Made by a program: the position numbers and the translations under genes
The notes under the pieces: model-generated
The model's input: the letters and a program-made list of their open reading frames with translations, nothing else
Database searches by the model: none
What the model was told of the DNA's origin: nothing
Source: Vreelandella neptunia
GTDB taxonomy: Bacteria > Pseudomonadota > Gammaproteobacteria > Pseudomonadales > Halomonadaceae
Length of the DNA: 64,000 nucleotides
Reading direction: 5' to 3'
Assembly (NCBI RefSeq): GCF_022489065.1
Contig: NZ_JAKVTW010000002.1
Coordinates: 62,001-126,000 of the forward strand
In this document: positions 7,743 to 16,912 of the stretch, in pieces
Layout of the letters: every line of letters begins with the position of its first letter
Position numbering within the stretch: the first letter of the stretch is position 1

Positions 7743-9236
7743 ATGGCATCACCTAATGCTGCCCCTGCCAGCTTTCTTTGGCATGACTATGAAACCTTCG
7801 GGGCTGACCCACGTCGTGATCGCCCCGCTCAGTTTGCCGCGCTGCGTACCGACGCCGAGCTAAACGAGATTGGCGAGCCGATTGAGCTGTATTGCAAGCC
7901 TGCCGATGATTATCTACCCCATCCTGCTGCCTGCCTGATTACCGGGATCACCCCGCAAAAAGCCCAGCGCCATGGCCTCCCCGAAGCAGAGTTTGCGGGC
8001 GAGATTCAACGCCATATGAGCGAGCCGGGCACGTGTGTCGTGGGCTATAACAGCTTGCGATTTGATGATGAAGTTTCCCGCCATCTGTTTTACCGCACGC
8101 TACTCGACCCTTATGCCCGTGAGTGGCAAAACGGCAACTCCCGCTGGGATTTAATTGATATTGTGCGTGCCTTTTATGCGCTTCGCCCGGCGGGTATTGA
8201 GTGGCCGCTGCGTGATGATGGCGCGCCAAGCTTTAAACTTGAACACTTAACCGCCGCTAATGGCATTGCCCATGAGGGCGCTCACGATGCGGTCGCTGAT
8301 GTGCGCGCCACTATCGCGCTGGCTCGCTTGTTAAAAGCGCGCAATGCGAAGCTGTTCGACTATCTGCTTGGCCTGCGCGGAAAGCGCGCGGTGGCTAAGC
8401 AGCTCGACTTGCCCAACGCCAAACCGCTGCTGCATATCTCCCGCCGTTACCCCGCCAGTCGTGGCTGTAGTGCGTTAGTGATGCCCCTGGCCGAGCACCC
8501 GACTAACCCAAACGGGGTGATCGTTTACGATTTAAGCGTGGATCCCAGCGATATGCTGAGCATGAGCGCAGAGCAGATTCGTGAACGCGTGTTTGTCAGT
8601 CAGCAGGATTTGACCGAAGGCGAGGCGCGCATTCCGCTGAAAGTGATTCATATCAATCGCTGCCCGGTGGTGTTCCCCGCAAGCGCCCTAAAAGACGTCG
8701 ATGGGCCGAAGCAGGGTGAATATGGCACTATCGTTAAGCGCTTAGGCTTGGATGTAGCGGCCTGTCGGCAGCATTGGAAAACCCTGCGTGATACCAGTGG
8801 TGTTGCCGCCAAAGTGGCTGAGGTATTTAGTGCAGGCTATGAAGATGAGCCGCAAGACCCTGATCTAATGCTCTATTCTGGCAGTTTCTTCTCTGCCGCG
8901 GACCGTCAGCAGATGGAGCGTGTGCGGGAGATGGAGCCGTGGGATCTGGTAGGGCAGCGCTTTGCGTTTCAAGATTCGCGCTTGGAGGAGATGCTGTTCC
9001 GTTTTCGTGCGCGCAGTTATCCCGATACATTGGAAGGCGAAGAGCGTGAGCAGTGGGAGGCGTATCGCTGGATGCGCATCAATGATCCTGCACTGGCGGG
9101 CTTTACGTTAAAGGCGTTTGCGCGGGAAATTGCTCAATACAATCAGCAAACCCTCACGGACCGCGAGCGCCAGATTCTGGAAGAGCTAGTGATGTTCGTT
9201 GAGGCCATGATGCCGGCCCAGGCGTTTGACGCCTGA
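7743..9236 (+). CDS. sbcB: Exodeoxyribonuclease I
   Basis: ExoI degrades single-stranded DNA from 3' to 5' and acts in recombination, mismatch repair and deletion avoidance. The 497-residue product shows the DEDDh exonuclease motifs: DYETFG (Asp15, Glu17), GYNSLRFDDE, and HDAVADV with the catalytic His and Asp. An SH3-like and a helical C-terminal domain follow, giving the normal family length (E. coli 475). The ATG at 7743 is preferred over a TTG two codons earlier because it fits better behind GCGGAG. Downstream is a convergent protease gene only 27 bases away. Confidence 0.95.
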   Translation: MASPNAAPASFLWHDYETFGADPRRDRPAQFAALRTDAELNEIGEPIELYCKPADDYLPHPAACLITGITPQKAQRHGLPEAEFAGEIQRHMSEPGTCVVGYNSLRFDDEVSRHLFYRTLLDPYAREWQNGNSRWDLIDIVRAFYALRPAGIEWPLRDDGAPSFKLEHLTAANGIAHEGAHDAVADVRATIALARLLKARNAKLFDYLLGLRGKRAVAKQLDLPNAKPLLHISRRYPASRGCSALVMPLAEHPTNPNGVIVYDLSVDPSDMLSMSAEQIRERVFVSQQDLTEGEARIPLKVIHINRCPVVFPASALKDVDGPKQGEYGTIVKRLGLDVAACRQHWKTLRDTSGVAAKVAEVFSAGYEDEPQDPDLMLYSGSFFSAADRQQMERVREMEPWDLVGQRFAFQDSRLEEMLFRFRARSYPDTLEGEEREQWEAYRWMRINDPALAGFTLKAFAREIAQYNQQTLTDRERQILEELVMFVEAMMPAQAFDA

Positions 9237-9263
9237 GCCAGCACCCGTGGACTAACAGTGGAT

Positions 9264-12113
9264 TTATTCAGTGCGCTCTTTGGTCATTGGCGAGCGCGCT
9301 TCGCGGTATGCGCTGACATCGCTGGGTTCGTCGCCTGGATTGAAGCGTATATCGAGAGTGTGTTTGCGAAGCGCTGGCCACAGCGCCTCTATATCCTCCA
9401 GGCTAACGTCCATCACCAGCTCGGCCAGTTGGTCGCGGCGATCAAAACGCACCTCATCCGATGCTGTTGCCTGCCAGTAGCGGTTGGCCATGCCTGCTAA
9501 GCTGGTATCGCGCTGGCGCAGCTGGTCGTGAACGGCTTGGCGATAAGAGGCTAATTCATCCTCGCTAAGTTGCTCAAGTCGCTGGCTAGCCTCGTCTAGA
9601 AATGCATCCATCCGCTCGGCAATGGTGCCGCTCTCTACGTCGGGTGATTGCACCATGAGCGCAATGCCTGGCGCTTCCAGCAGCGGCGAATAACCAGCGT
9701 TAACGATGTAGCCGAGCTGTTGCTCCGTGCGCAGCTGTTGGTAGAAGGGCGTTTCTAACCAGCGGGCGATAACCATGCTGGTGGCCTGCTCCTCTGGTGT
9801 CTGGTCGCGACCCTGCAGGTAACGCAGTACCAAAGACTCATCCCGCGAGCTGTGAGGGTGCAGCACGCTATGCTCTTCGCTCACGGCAAGCGGGGTTAGG
9901 TTGGCAATGTCGTTGCGGGTGAGCCGCGGCTGGAGCTGATCACGCATCAGCTTCGCCTGCTCTTGTGCCAGTTCGGCGCCCAGATTACCCACCGCCATGG
10001 CATCGACGTAGAGGTCATCTAAAAACCGCTCTCGGAAATCTTCTAAATGGCTGCGTTCAAAGCGCTCACTGGCAGTGAGTAAATCAGCGTTGGACCACTG
10101 TGGCGTTAGCAGAGCTTCACCGAGGGTGCGGCTGGCCTGGCCATACAGCGACGCCTGAGGGGCATTGCGCCACTCACGTTGCAACTGGTACCGAACGCGT
10201 TCAAAGGCGCCGTCGGTTATGTTTGCGGTTTTAAGCTGCTCGATCGCTTGTTCGATCAACGGGGTCTGGCCATCCCGCCACCCCGAGAATGAGAGCGTCA
10301 TGCCGCGGGCGTGGGGGTAGGCACTAAACGACTGACCTGCCAGCCACGCGGGGTAGAGGGATTCGTTCAGGCTGTCGTTCAGCCAACTGGCAAGCAGCCG
10401 CGTGAGCACCGCTTCTTCAGCGGAGTAACTTGCGCTTGGGTTCTGTAAGCTGACGCGCCACTCAACGCTTGGAGTATTGAAACGGTCATTCTGCATATGC
10501 CAAGCGCTAAACGACGGCGTATCGACTAACAGGCTGGGGCGCTCATCTTGACCCTCTATGAGCGTTAAGTCACTGGCAATAAAGGGGTTAGGGCCAGGGA
10601 GGTCTAAACCGCCAAGTGCCTGACCCGGTTGAGCGGGTGCTTGCTCTTTCCATTGGGTATTGAACCAAGGTGAGACGGTATCGCTTTCAATATCCGGCGC
10701 CGAGTAGAAGCGCAGCATATTATCTGGCGTTAGGGCATCCAGATAAGCCTGCTGGCGCTCTGCATCTGGCCCATCCATGCGGTAAGCCGCGTACTGCACG
10801 TCTTCTACCGGGTAGCGCGAAAGGCTCATTGAAAGCCGGGTCGCTTCCTGAGAGGGCGCGCCATGCTGCTGGAAGCGGAAAGCTTGCTCGTTAAGGCTTG
10901 CTTGCTCGTCATAGCGCCAGTCGCTCAGGCCGTCGTTACGTAACTGCTCAATAGCGGCAAACAGGGTGGCTTCGATATCGTCTAAACGCTCGGCGCCCGC
11001 CGGTGTCAGGCTGATGGAAACAGTAAATAAGGCATCGTTACCGTCGCCACGTCCAACGCCTGCGGAAAGGCCATCGGCGAGTCCTGCTTCACGCAGCACG
11101 GCGAGTAGGCTGCCATCGCCTTCGTCGCCGAGTAGGTGAGCGATGAGTTGCGTCGGTTTGCTGCGATAGTCATCGGTTGGGTCGGGTACTGGATAGTAGA
11201 AGCGTAATTGGCGGCGATCCTGCAGCGATTGGCGTTCGATATACCGCGGCAGGGTGTCGGCATCGATCAGGGGAGCGTCAATGGTAGGAACGCTTAGGTC
11301 ATTGTCGGGAATCTCGGCAAAGCGCTCGACGACCAACTCTTCTAACTGATCCAGCGGTTGCGGCGCCACAATCGCTAAGTTCATCACATTAGCGTCGTAA
11401 TGCTGATGGTAGAAATCAATCACCCGCTCGCGCAGCGTCGCTTCGCCTTCAGGCGGGCTGGCCAAGGTCTCTCTGCTACCTACGGCAAACCCCGTGGTCG
11501 GATTGTCAGGGTTGAGCAGTTGATTGAGCACATCGCTTTCGCGTCGTGATTCATCACGAATGCGCGCCATATATTCAGAGTGGACGATGTTGCGCTCACT
11601 CTCTAGGTGATCGGCGTTAAACAGCGGTGAAAGGAAAAATTCGCTAAAGCGATCAAGTGCACCGGGCAGTGCCGATGGCTCAATATCAAAGAAGTAGTTG
11701 GTGTCCTGCTGGGCAGTGAAAGCGTTATGGGAGCCCGCATTATTTGAAATGTAACGCTGGTAGCCATCGGATTCCGGATACGGCTCGGTGCCTAAAAACA
11801 GCATGTGCTCAAGAAAATGTGCCAATCCCTGAAGATCATCAGGGTCTTGAGCGCTGCCCACGCGCACGTTCATTGATGCTGCGGCCTTGTCTGCCTCCGG
11901 GTCGCTGACGAGTAGGACATTAAGGCCATTCTCAAGCGTCAAAACGCGATAGTCGCGGCTATCAAAAGGACTAACGATGGGCGTAGTAACATCGGCAATG
12001 GCATCATCGTTAGCGGCGAAGGCGAGTGGCGTTATGCCAAGACTCGCGATAACACCAAGCAACGCGAACTGGGGAAGATGATGCCAGCGCATTTTACGAG
12101 TGGGTCGCAACAT
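9264..12113 (-). CDS. M16 zinc metalloprotease, protease III (pitrilysin) type
   Basis: This 949-residue protein has an N-terminal signal-like segment (LLGVIASLGITPLAFA) after MRWHHLPQF, so it is probably periplasmic. The inverted zinc site HFLEH (GLAHFLEHMLFLGT) and the downstream third ligand in ESERNIVHSEY lie in the first M16 domain. The remaining three M16-like domains include the R/Y substrate-binding region LGYIVNAGYSP. Length and layout match E. coli PtrA (962 residues), an endopeptidase for peptides under about 7 kDa. The ATG at 12113 overlaps the stop of the upstream SRAP-like gene by one base (TAATG), with GGAG upstream, so the two are translationally linked. Confidence 0.88.
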   Translation of the reverse strand: MLRPTRKMRWHHLPQFALLGVIASLGITPLAFAANDDAIADVTTPIVSPFDSRDYRVLTLENGLNVLLVSDPEADKAAASMNVRVGSAQDPDDLQGLAHFLEHMLFLGTEPYPESDGYQRYISNNAGSHNAFTAQQDTNYFFDIEPSALPGALDRFSEFFLSPLFNADHLESERNIVHSEYMARIRDESRRESDVLNQLLNPDNPTTGFAVGSRETLASPPEGEATLRERVIDFYHQHYDANVMNLAIVAPQPLDQLEELVVERFAEIPDNDLSVPTIDAPLIDADTLPRYIERQSLQDRRQLRFYYPVPDPTDDYRSKPTQLIAHLLGDEGDGSLLAVLREAGLADGLSAGVGRGDGNDALFTVSISLTPAGAERLDDIEATLFAAIEQLRNDGLSDWRYDEQASLNEQAFRFQQHGAPSQEATRLSMSLSRYPVEDVQYAAYRMDGPDAERQQAYLDALTPDNMLRFYSAPDIESDTVSPWFNTQWKEQAPAQPGQALGGLDLPGPNPFIASDLTLIEGQDERPSLLVDTPSFSAWHMQNDRFNTPSVEWRVSLQNPSASYSAEEAVLTRLLASWLNDSLNESLYPAWLAGQSFSAYPHARGMTLSFSGWRDGQTPLIEQAIEQLKTANITDGAFERVRYQLQREWRNAPQASLYGQASRTLGEALLTPQWSNADLLTASERFERSHLEDFRERFLDDLYVDAMAVGNLGAELAQEQAKLMRDQLQPRLTRNDIANLTPLAVSEEHSVLHPHSSRDESLVLRYLQGRDQTPEEQATSMVIARWLETPFYQQLRTEQQLGYIVNAGYSPLLEAPGIALMVQSPDVESGTIAERMDAFLDEASQRLEQLSEDELASYRQAVHDQLRQRDTSLAGMANRYWQATASDEVRFDRRDQLAELVMDVSLEDIEALWPALRKHTLDIRFNPGDEPSDVSAYREARSPMTKERTE

Positions 12114-12799
12114 TACAGCTCCTGAGACACAGCCCAACGCAGCATCGACCCAGTAGGGTGGGCACAAGCCGATGACTGATAGGCGGGATTATTGACATGT
12201 TTAGATACCGGGAAAGCGCCTAACAGTTCCAAAGGAGCGGGCGATAGCAGCGAATTAAGCGTTTCGGTATCGGTATCTGGGTGCAGCCAAGCGGATAGTG
12301 CATGGCTGGGGATGACAACCGGTAGGCGGTCAGTTAGCGGCGATAATAAAACATTAGCGGGCACGGTAATCAGTGCGGCGGAATCGGTGAACGCCGTTAA
12401 TGTCGTATGGTAGCGACACCATAAAGCACCCAGCAGCAGCGGTGCCCGTGACACCTGGGTCACTAGGTAGGGCTGTTTGCTACGTGGCTGAGTTTTCCAT
12501 ACGTAAAAACCGCTGACCGGTATAACGCAGCGGCGAGCGCTAAACGCATCGCGAAACATTGCCCGTGACTCAAGGGTTTCGGCCCGGGCGCAGTGCGGCG
12601 CATGATCCAACACCTCCAGCCAGGGCGGCGTAAGACCCCAAAAGAGCGAAGAGAGCCGGTACTGGCCCTGTTCAAAGCGAATCGCCGAAATTGGCCGCCG
12701 AGGCGCCAAGTTGGGCGATTCGATCATGGTCTCAGAGGTGTCGAGTGTCGGCAATAAACGGGTCAGTGGTAAGTTTTGCACATGCAGTCGACCCGTCAT
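12113..12799 (-). CDS. SRAP-domain (YedK/HMCES-like) protein lacking known catalytic residues
   Basis: SRAP proteins form a DNA-protein crosslink with abasic sites in single-stranded DNA through Cys2. The 228-residue fold is recognisable: MTGRLH at the start, LAPRRP, SSLFWGLTPPW, CARAETLESRAMFRDAF, RRCVIPVSGFYVWK and DRLPVVIP. Against E. coli YedK, Cys2 is Thr2, Asn75 is Cys70, Glu105 (FEW) is Val100 (YVW), and His160 (IHDR) is Thr156 (LTDR). Arg4 and Arg72, the equivalents of DNA-contacting residues, remain. It is probably a non-catalytic paralogue, or one with altered chemistry. The ATG at 12799 follows AAGGAG by 6 bases, so position 2 is securely Thr. It is one base upstream-coupled to the M16 protease gene. 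Confidence 0.8.
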   Translation of the reverse strand: MTGRLHVQNLPLTRLLPTLDTSETMIESPNLAPRRPISAIRFEQGQYRLSSLFWGLTPPWLEVLDHAPHCARAETLESRAMFRDAFSARRCVIPVSGFYVWKTQPRSKQPYLVTQVSRAPLLLGALWCRYHTTLTAFTDSAALITVPANVLLSPLTDRLPVVIPSHALSAWLHPDTDTETLNSLLSPAPLELLGAFPVSKHVNNPAYQSSACAHPTGSMLRWAVSQEL

Positions 12800-12991
12800 A
12801 CCTATCTCCTTAAGCAAAATCGTCGTGGAAGTGTACCTGGATAGCGGGGGACTTCGCGCAATAAAGCACGAAATGTAGTGTTTTAGTGTCGAAAACAGTG
12901 TTCGATGTAAGGTATCCTATATCACCCCTTGCTCCCGCTAAAGTGCAGTGAGGCATTCCTCCTTGTTTGCCGTTGACCTTAAGAGATCGCC

Positions 12992-13606
12992 ATGGCCCGT
13001 CCTAGACAGCATGCGCCCGATGCCCTCCATTCACAGGTCATGCACGCTTGTGATGAGTGGTTGGCTAAGCAGCCAGTCCATGGTCTTTCACTACGTGCCC
13101 TAGCCAGGGAAGTTGGCTGCGCCCCCAGTACGCTGCTCAAACTGTATGGCAGCTTCAATAATTTATTGCAGCACGTCAATGTAGAAACGCTGGCACGCTT
13201 GCAGCACACCATTACTAGCCTGGTAGATGATGATCCAGAGCCTTGGTTACGTTCGTTGGCCCGCGCCTACTGGCTTTTCGCCGAGCAGGACTGCTACCGC
13301 TGGCAGCTGCTTTTCGATTATCCGCTGGCAAAAGAGGGTGAACTTGACCAGCGTCAAAGCGATTTGATTGAAGCGCTGTTCACCCAAGTGGAAGCATCGC
13401 TGAAATCGTATCAGCCCGCTCTGGATGATCTCGAGGCACGTCGTTTGGGACGCACCCTCTGGGGGAGTGTTCACGGACTGGTTCAGCTTGGCCTTAATGA
13501 GCGGCTGGGCTACTGGCAGGGGCAGCAGTTAAAAGTGGATGAGTTGCTGGATCAACTGATGAGCACCATTCTTGCTGGCCTACGCCATCGTGAGGCAGCA
13601 ACGTGA
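12992..13606 (+). CDS. TetR-family transcriptional regulator
   Basis: The 204-residue product has an N-terminal TetR helix-turn-helix (LSLRALAREVGCAPSTLLKLYGSFNNLLQHV, residues about 33-63). An all-helical C-terminal ligand domain resembles the WHG/TetR_C_33 group (WLRSLARAYWLFAEQDCYRWQLLFDYP and RTLWGSVHGLVQLGL). Its stop overlaps the GTG start of the acyltransferase gene (GTGA), so it is co-translated with plsC-like and may control it in response to a lipid-related ligand. The ligand is unknown. Confidence 0.88.
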   Translation: MARPRQHAPDALHSQVMHACDEWLAKQPVHGLSLRALAREVGCAPSTLLKLYGSFNNLLQHVNVETLARLQHTITSLVDDDPEPWLRSLARAYWLFAEQDCYRWQLLFDYPLAKEGELDQRQSDLIEALFTQVEASLKSYQPALDDLEARRLGRTLWGSVHGLVQLGLNERLGYWQGQQLKVDELLDQLMSTILAGLRHREAAT

Positions 13607-14268
13607 CGGGGTGGGTCAATGTGGCTCGCCAAGTGCTACGCTGGCTGATATTTATTTCAATGCGCCTTTGTTATCGGCTCCAAGTACAAGGTCGCCAGCA
13701 TATCCCCAAGCAGGGTGCGGCACTGGTGGTGTGTAATCACGTAAGCTTCATGGATGCCCTGGTGCTTGGCGGCGCCAGTCCGCGTCCGCTGCGCTTTGTT
13801 ATGGATCAGCCGATTTTTGACTCCCCTTGGTTGAAGTGGTGGTTCCAGTTGGTCGGCGCTATTCCGATTGAGTCCGAACGGCGCAGCCCAGGCGCTATTA
13901 GGCGCGCCTTGGATGACGTGAGTGAAGCGCTGCGCCAGGGGCAGGTCGTGATGGTCTTTCCTGAGGGAAGATTGACCCCTGATGGCGAGATTCATGCCTT
14001 CCGGCGCGGCTTGGAGACGATTCTAGCTAGAGACGACGTGCCTGTGATTCCTGCCGGGCTGGCTGGCTTGTGGGGGTCGTGGACATCTCATCATGGTGGC
14101 AAGGCGCTGAAGAAATGCCCCAAGCGTTTTCGGGCACGGGTTAGTCTGCACTTTGGGCCACCGCTCAACCGCTTGGATGCCGATGATATGGCGCTACGCC
14201 GGTTTCTAGAAGCGCGAGTTAGGGCGCTAAAAGCGGCAGCTGATCAGGATCTTGCCAGCCGCCGTTAA
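13603..14268 (+). CDS. 1-acyl-sn-glycerol-3-phosphate acyltransferase family protein
   Basis: PlsC-type enzymes transfer an acyl group to lysophosphatidic acid in membrane phospholipid synthesis. The 221-residue product has the catalytic NHVSFMD motif (His46, Asp51) and the substrate-binding FPEGRLTPDG motif about 70 residues later. A hydrophobic N-terminus (VLRWLIFISMRLCYRL) serves for membrane association. Translation starts at GTG, overlapping the TetR gene. It may be a second acyltransferase dedicated to lipid remodelling; substrate chain specificity cannot be read from sequence. Confidence 0.88.
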   Translation: MTGWVNVARQVLRWLIFISMRLCYRLQVQGRQHIPKQGAALVVCNHVSFMDALVLGGASPRPLRFVMDQPIFDSPWLKWWFQLVGAIPIESERRSPGAIRRALDDVSEALRQGQVVMVFPEGRLTPDGEIHAFRRGLETILARDDVPVIPAGLAGLWGSWTSHHGGKALKKCPKRFRARVSLHFGPPLNRLDADDMALRRFLEARVRALKAAADQDLASRR

Positions 14269-14344
14269 ACGCTTTTCAATGTATGATCTTCTATCGACCT
14301 ACCTGTTGTTGTTCAAGCGCTTAGCGCTCTACCCGCATCGTCGC

Positions 14345-15619
14345 CTAGCGGCGTGGCAGGCGAATTTTTTGCCAGCAGCGTGCCGAGGTAATGAGGTTGT
14401 CTCGGATCTCTAGAATCTCCATGCGCATATTGCCGATCTGCAGGCACGCAGGGCCCTCTGGGAAGGCTTCTAGGTGTTCAAGAATTAAACCATTGAGCGT
14501 TTTAGGACCATCGGTAGGCAACTGCCAGCCCAGCATCTTATTAATCTCGCGAATATTGGCAGTGCCTTCAATCACGTGGCTGCCGTCATCCTGCCGGTGA
14601 ATCTCTTCATCTTCAGAGACATCGGTGGTGAACTCGCCAACAATCTCTTCCAGAATATCTTCCAGCGTCACTAAGCCTTCAACATCCCCATACTCATCTA
14701 CCACTATACCGATGCGCCGTTTCTGCTTTTGAAAATTGAGCAGCTGGGTATGTAACGGAGTGGATTCGGGAATAAAGTAGGGCTCGCGTGCCTCTTGAAC
14801 AATCGATGCCTTGGTCACTTCATCGCGGGACAGAAAGCGAGCCGCGTTGCGCAAATGCAGCATACCGATAATATTGTTGATATCGCCTTTATAAACCGGC
14901 AGCCGGGTATGCTGGCTGGTGCGAATCTGGGTCAAAATATCTTCGAGAGAGTCATCCAGGTCAATACCTAGCACCTCGTGACGCGGCACCATGATGTCGT
15001 TCACGGTAACGTTTTCAAGGTCGAGTATCGACAGCAGCATCGCCCGGTGCCGGTAAGGGATCAGCGTGCCCGCTTCGTGAACCACCGTGCGTAGCTCATC
15101 ACGGGTCAGGCTATCGCCACCACTGTCGACGCTTTTAACACCAATCAGCCGGAGTAAGCCGTTAGACACGACGTTGACCAGCCAAACTAACGGGTAAAGC
15201 AGTTTTAGTAGCGGCTCTAAGGCGTAAGACGTGGGATAGGCAATCCGCTCAGGCTTAATAGCCGCGTAAGTCTTGGGGGTGACTTCCGCAAAAATCAGAA
15301 TGGTAATAGTCAGCAATGCGGTGGAGATGGCAGGCCCTGATACATCGCCAAAAAAGTGAATCGCAATAATCGTAGCAATCGACGCTGCCAAGTTATTGAC
15401 GAAGTTATTGCCGATCAGAATGACGCCAATTAGGCGGTCAGGGCGTGTGAGCAGGCGCATGACCCGTTTGGCTCTGCGGTCACCGCTATTAGCCTGATGG
15501 CTCAAGCGGTAGCGGTTAATCGACATCATGCCGGTTTCAGAGCTGGAGAAGAAAGCAGAAAGCACTATCAGTAAGGCTAGCAGGCCGAACAGTAACCCCA
15601 GGGGGAAGTCGTCGCTCAA
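14345..15619 (-). CDS. CNNM/CorB-type membrane protein with CBS pair (YfjD-like)
   Basis: The 424-residue product has a DUF21/CNNM transmembrane domain (residues 1 to about 190, four hydrophobic segments), two CBS domains (about 205-330; NDIMVPRHEVLGIDLDD, REPYFIPESTPL) and a CorC_HlyC domain at the C-terminus (DGSHVIEGTANIREINKML). Relatives are implicated in Mg2+/Co2+ efflux or Na+-coupled Mg2+ transport. It starts at TTG with AAAGGA upstream. As in E. coli, it neighbours ypjD and ffh. Confidence 0.88.
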   Translation of the reverse strand: MSDDFPLGLLFGLLALLIVLSAFFSSSETGMMSINRYRLSHQANSGDRRAKRVMRLLTRPDRLIGVILIGNNFVNNLAASIATIIAIHFFGDVSGPAISTALLTITILIFAEVTPKTYAAIKPERIAYPTSYALEPLLKLLYPLVWLVNVVSNGLLRLIGVKSVDSGGDSLTRDELRTVVHEAGTLIPYRHRAMLLSILDLENVTVNDIMVPRHEVLGIDLDDSLEDILTQIRTSQHTRLPVYKGDINNIIGMLHLRNAARFLSRDEVTKASIVQEAREPYFIPESTPLHTQLLNFQKQKRRIGIVVDEYGDVEGLVTLEDILEEIVGEFTTDVSEDEEIHRQDDGSHVIEGTANIREINKMLGWQLPTDGPKTLNGLILEHLEAFPEGPACLQIGNMRMEILEIRDNLITSARCWQKIRLPRR

Positions 15620-15723
15620 GTCGAAAAGTCCTTTGTGGCGTATTAGGCTCGATTTGTAGAAGGTCGCGAGTTGTGTGTCAAGACAACCAAAGGCGTGGTG
15701 GCGCCCCGTTATCGGTTGAGTAG

Positions 15724-16521
15724 CTATCGATTGAGTACAACCTCAAGTACAAACTTGCTGCCAAAATAGGCCAGCACGAGTAGTCCGCAGCCGCCCAGTG
15801 TCCAGCGGACGGCACGCATGCCACGCCAGCCAAAGCGGTAACGGCCAATCAGTAGTGTTGTAAAGATGATCCAAGCCAGCAGTGATAGTACTGTTTTATG
15901 CGCCAAATGCTGGGCAAAGAAGTTGTCTAGAAAAATAAGGCCGCTCGCAATGGAGAGCGTCAGTAGAATGATGCCCGCCCAAACCAGCTCAAAAAGCACG
16001 CGCTCCATGGTCGTAAGCGGGGGCAGCGACTGCACAATGCCGCGTATATGATGGTGACGCAGCGCCTGATTCTGTAGACCGACCAGCACGGCTTGTGCAG
16101 CGGCAATAGCCAATACGGCAAATGCCAGTGCAGAACTCACCGCGTGCAATAAAATGCCGGGTGTTAAACCTGTATGGCCACCCTGATTGGGCAGCCATGT
16201 GGCGGCGATAAGGGCTATGCCTGCCAGCGGAAACAGCGCAATCCCCGCGTTTAGCACCGGTTTAAACAGGCTGGCCACCAGCAAGACATTGACCGCCACC
16301 GCCATCAGTAGCGTGGCGCTGGTGGTAAAGCCTGGCAGCAGGCCGGGGGATTGGCCTACTAATTTAATCACCACGGGAATATGCAGCAGTAAACCCAACA
16401 CGGCGAGCAAGCGAACCATGCCTTGGCGGGGCGGTACGCGCCGAAAAAGCGTCATACCTTGCCAAATAGCAGCGGCGACATAAAAAACAAAAGCAATCGT
16501 GGCGAAAGGGAGCGCCTGCAT
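15724..16521 (-). CDS. ypjD: YpjD/CcsA-family inner membrane protein
   Basis: The 265-residue product is a polytopic membrane protein with about eight hydrophobic helices, belonging to the cytochrome c assembly protein family (CcsA/CcmC-like) of E. coli YpjD type. Conserved features include GILLHAVSSALAFAVLAIAAAQA and AHKTVLSLLAWIIFTTLLIGRYRFGWRG. Haem handling is known for the family's better studied members but not for YpjD. It is divergent from ffh, the arrangement found throughout gammaproteobacteria. Confidence 0.88.
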   Translation of the reverse strand: MQALPFATIAFVFYVAAAIWQGMTLFRRVPPRQGMVRLLAVLGLLLHIPVVIKLVGQSPGLLPGFTTSATLLMAVAVNVLLVASLFKPVLNAGIALFPLAGIALIAATWLPNQGGHTGLTPGILLHAVSSALAFAVLAIAAAQAVLVGLQNQALRHHHIRGIVQSLPPLTTMERVLFELVWAGIILLTLSIASGLIFLDNFFAQHLAHKTVLSLLAWIIFTTLLIGRYRFGWRGMRAVRWTLGGCGLLVLAYFGSKFVLEVVLNR

Positions 16522-16912
16522 GATGCTATCCGTGCGCCTTGCAGCGCGTTGCTGTGAATAAATAAACGAATTAAGTGTGATTACGACGAGAATCTATCCA
16601 ACTACTATAACTAATCCAAGCGACGTCGCCCAGCGGGGCAAACGCATGAAAATAGCTAAAGACTCGGAGTAAGTATGCATGAATGCCAGGGAAAGCTGTA
16701 AGCAAGGGTCTTTCGCCATGGCCGGAAAAATGTTCCCGACAATTCCGGCATTTCCGCCATCCATGGCGGTCAGATGGCGACTTGCGCTGGTCGTTTGCAA
16801 TAGGATCGCTGGCACTCGCCCATGGAGACTCAAAGCATGTGCGCGTATAATCTTTTTACTAATTAGTCCAGGGCGTGCGCGCCGACGGCAGTGACGGAGG
16901 CAGAGAGGCCCC
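16522..16912. other. Intergenic region between divergent ypjD and ffh
   Basis: These 391 bases hold no convincing gene. Two inverted repeats lie mid-way: GCCGGAA (16721-16727) with TTCCGGC (16743-16749), and CCGCCAT (16754-16760) with ATGGCGG (16763-16769). The ffh promoter lies at 16823-16851. Short reading frames here have no ribosome sites or family resemblance. Confidence 0.5.
16823..16851 (+). promoter_or_regulatory. Sigma-70 promoter for ffh
   Basis: A perfect -10 box TATAAT (16846-16851) lies 17 bases after TGGAGA (16823-16828, four of six matches to TTGACA). It is placed about 60 bases before the ffh start. Confidence 0.6.
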
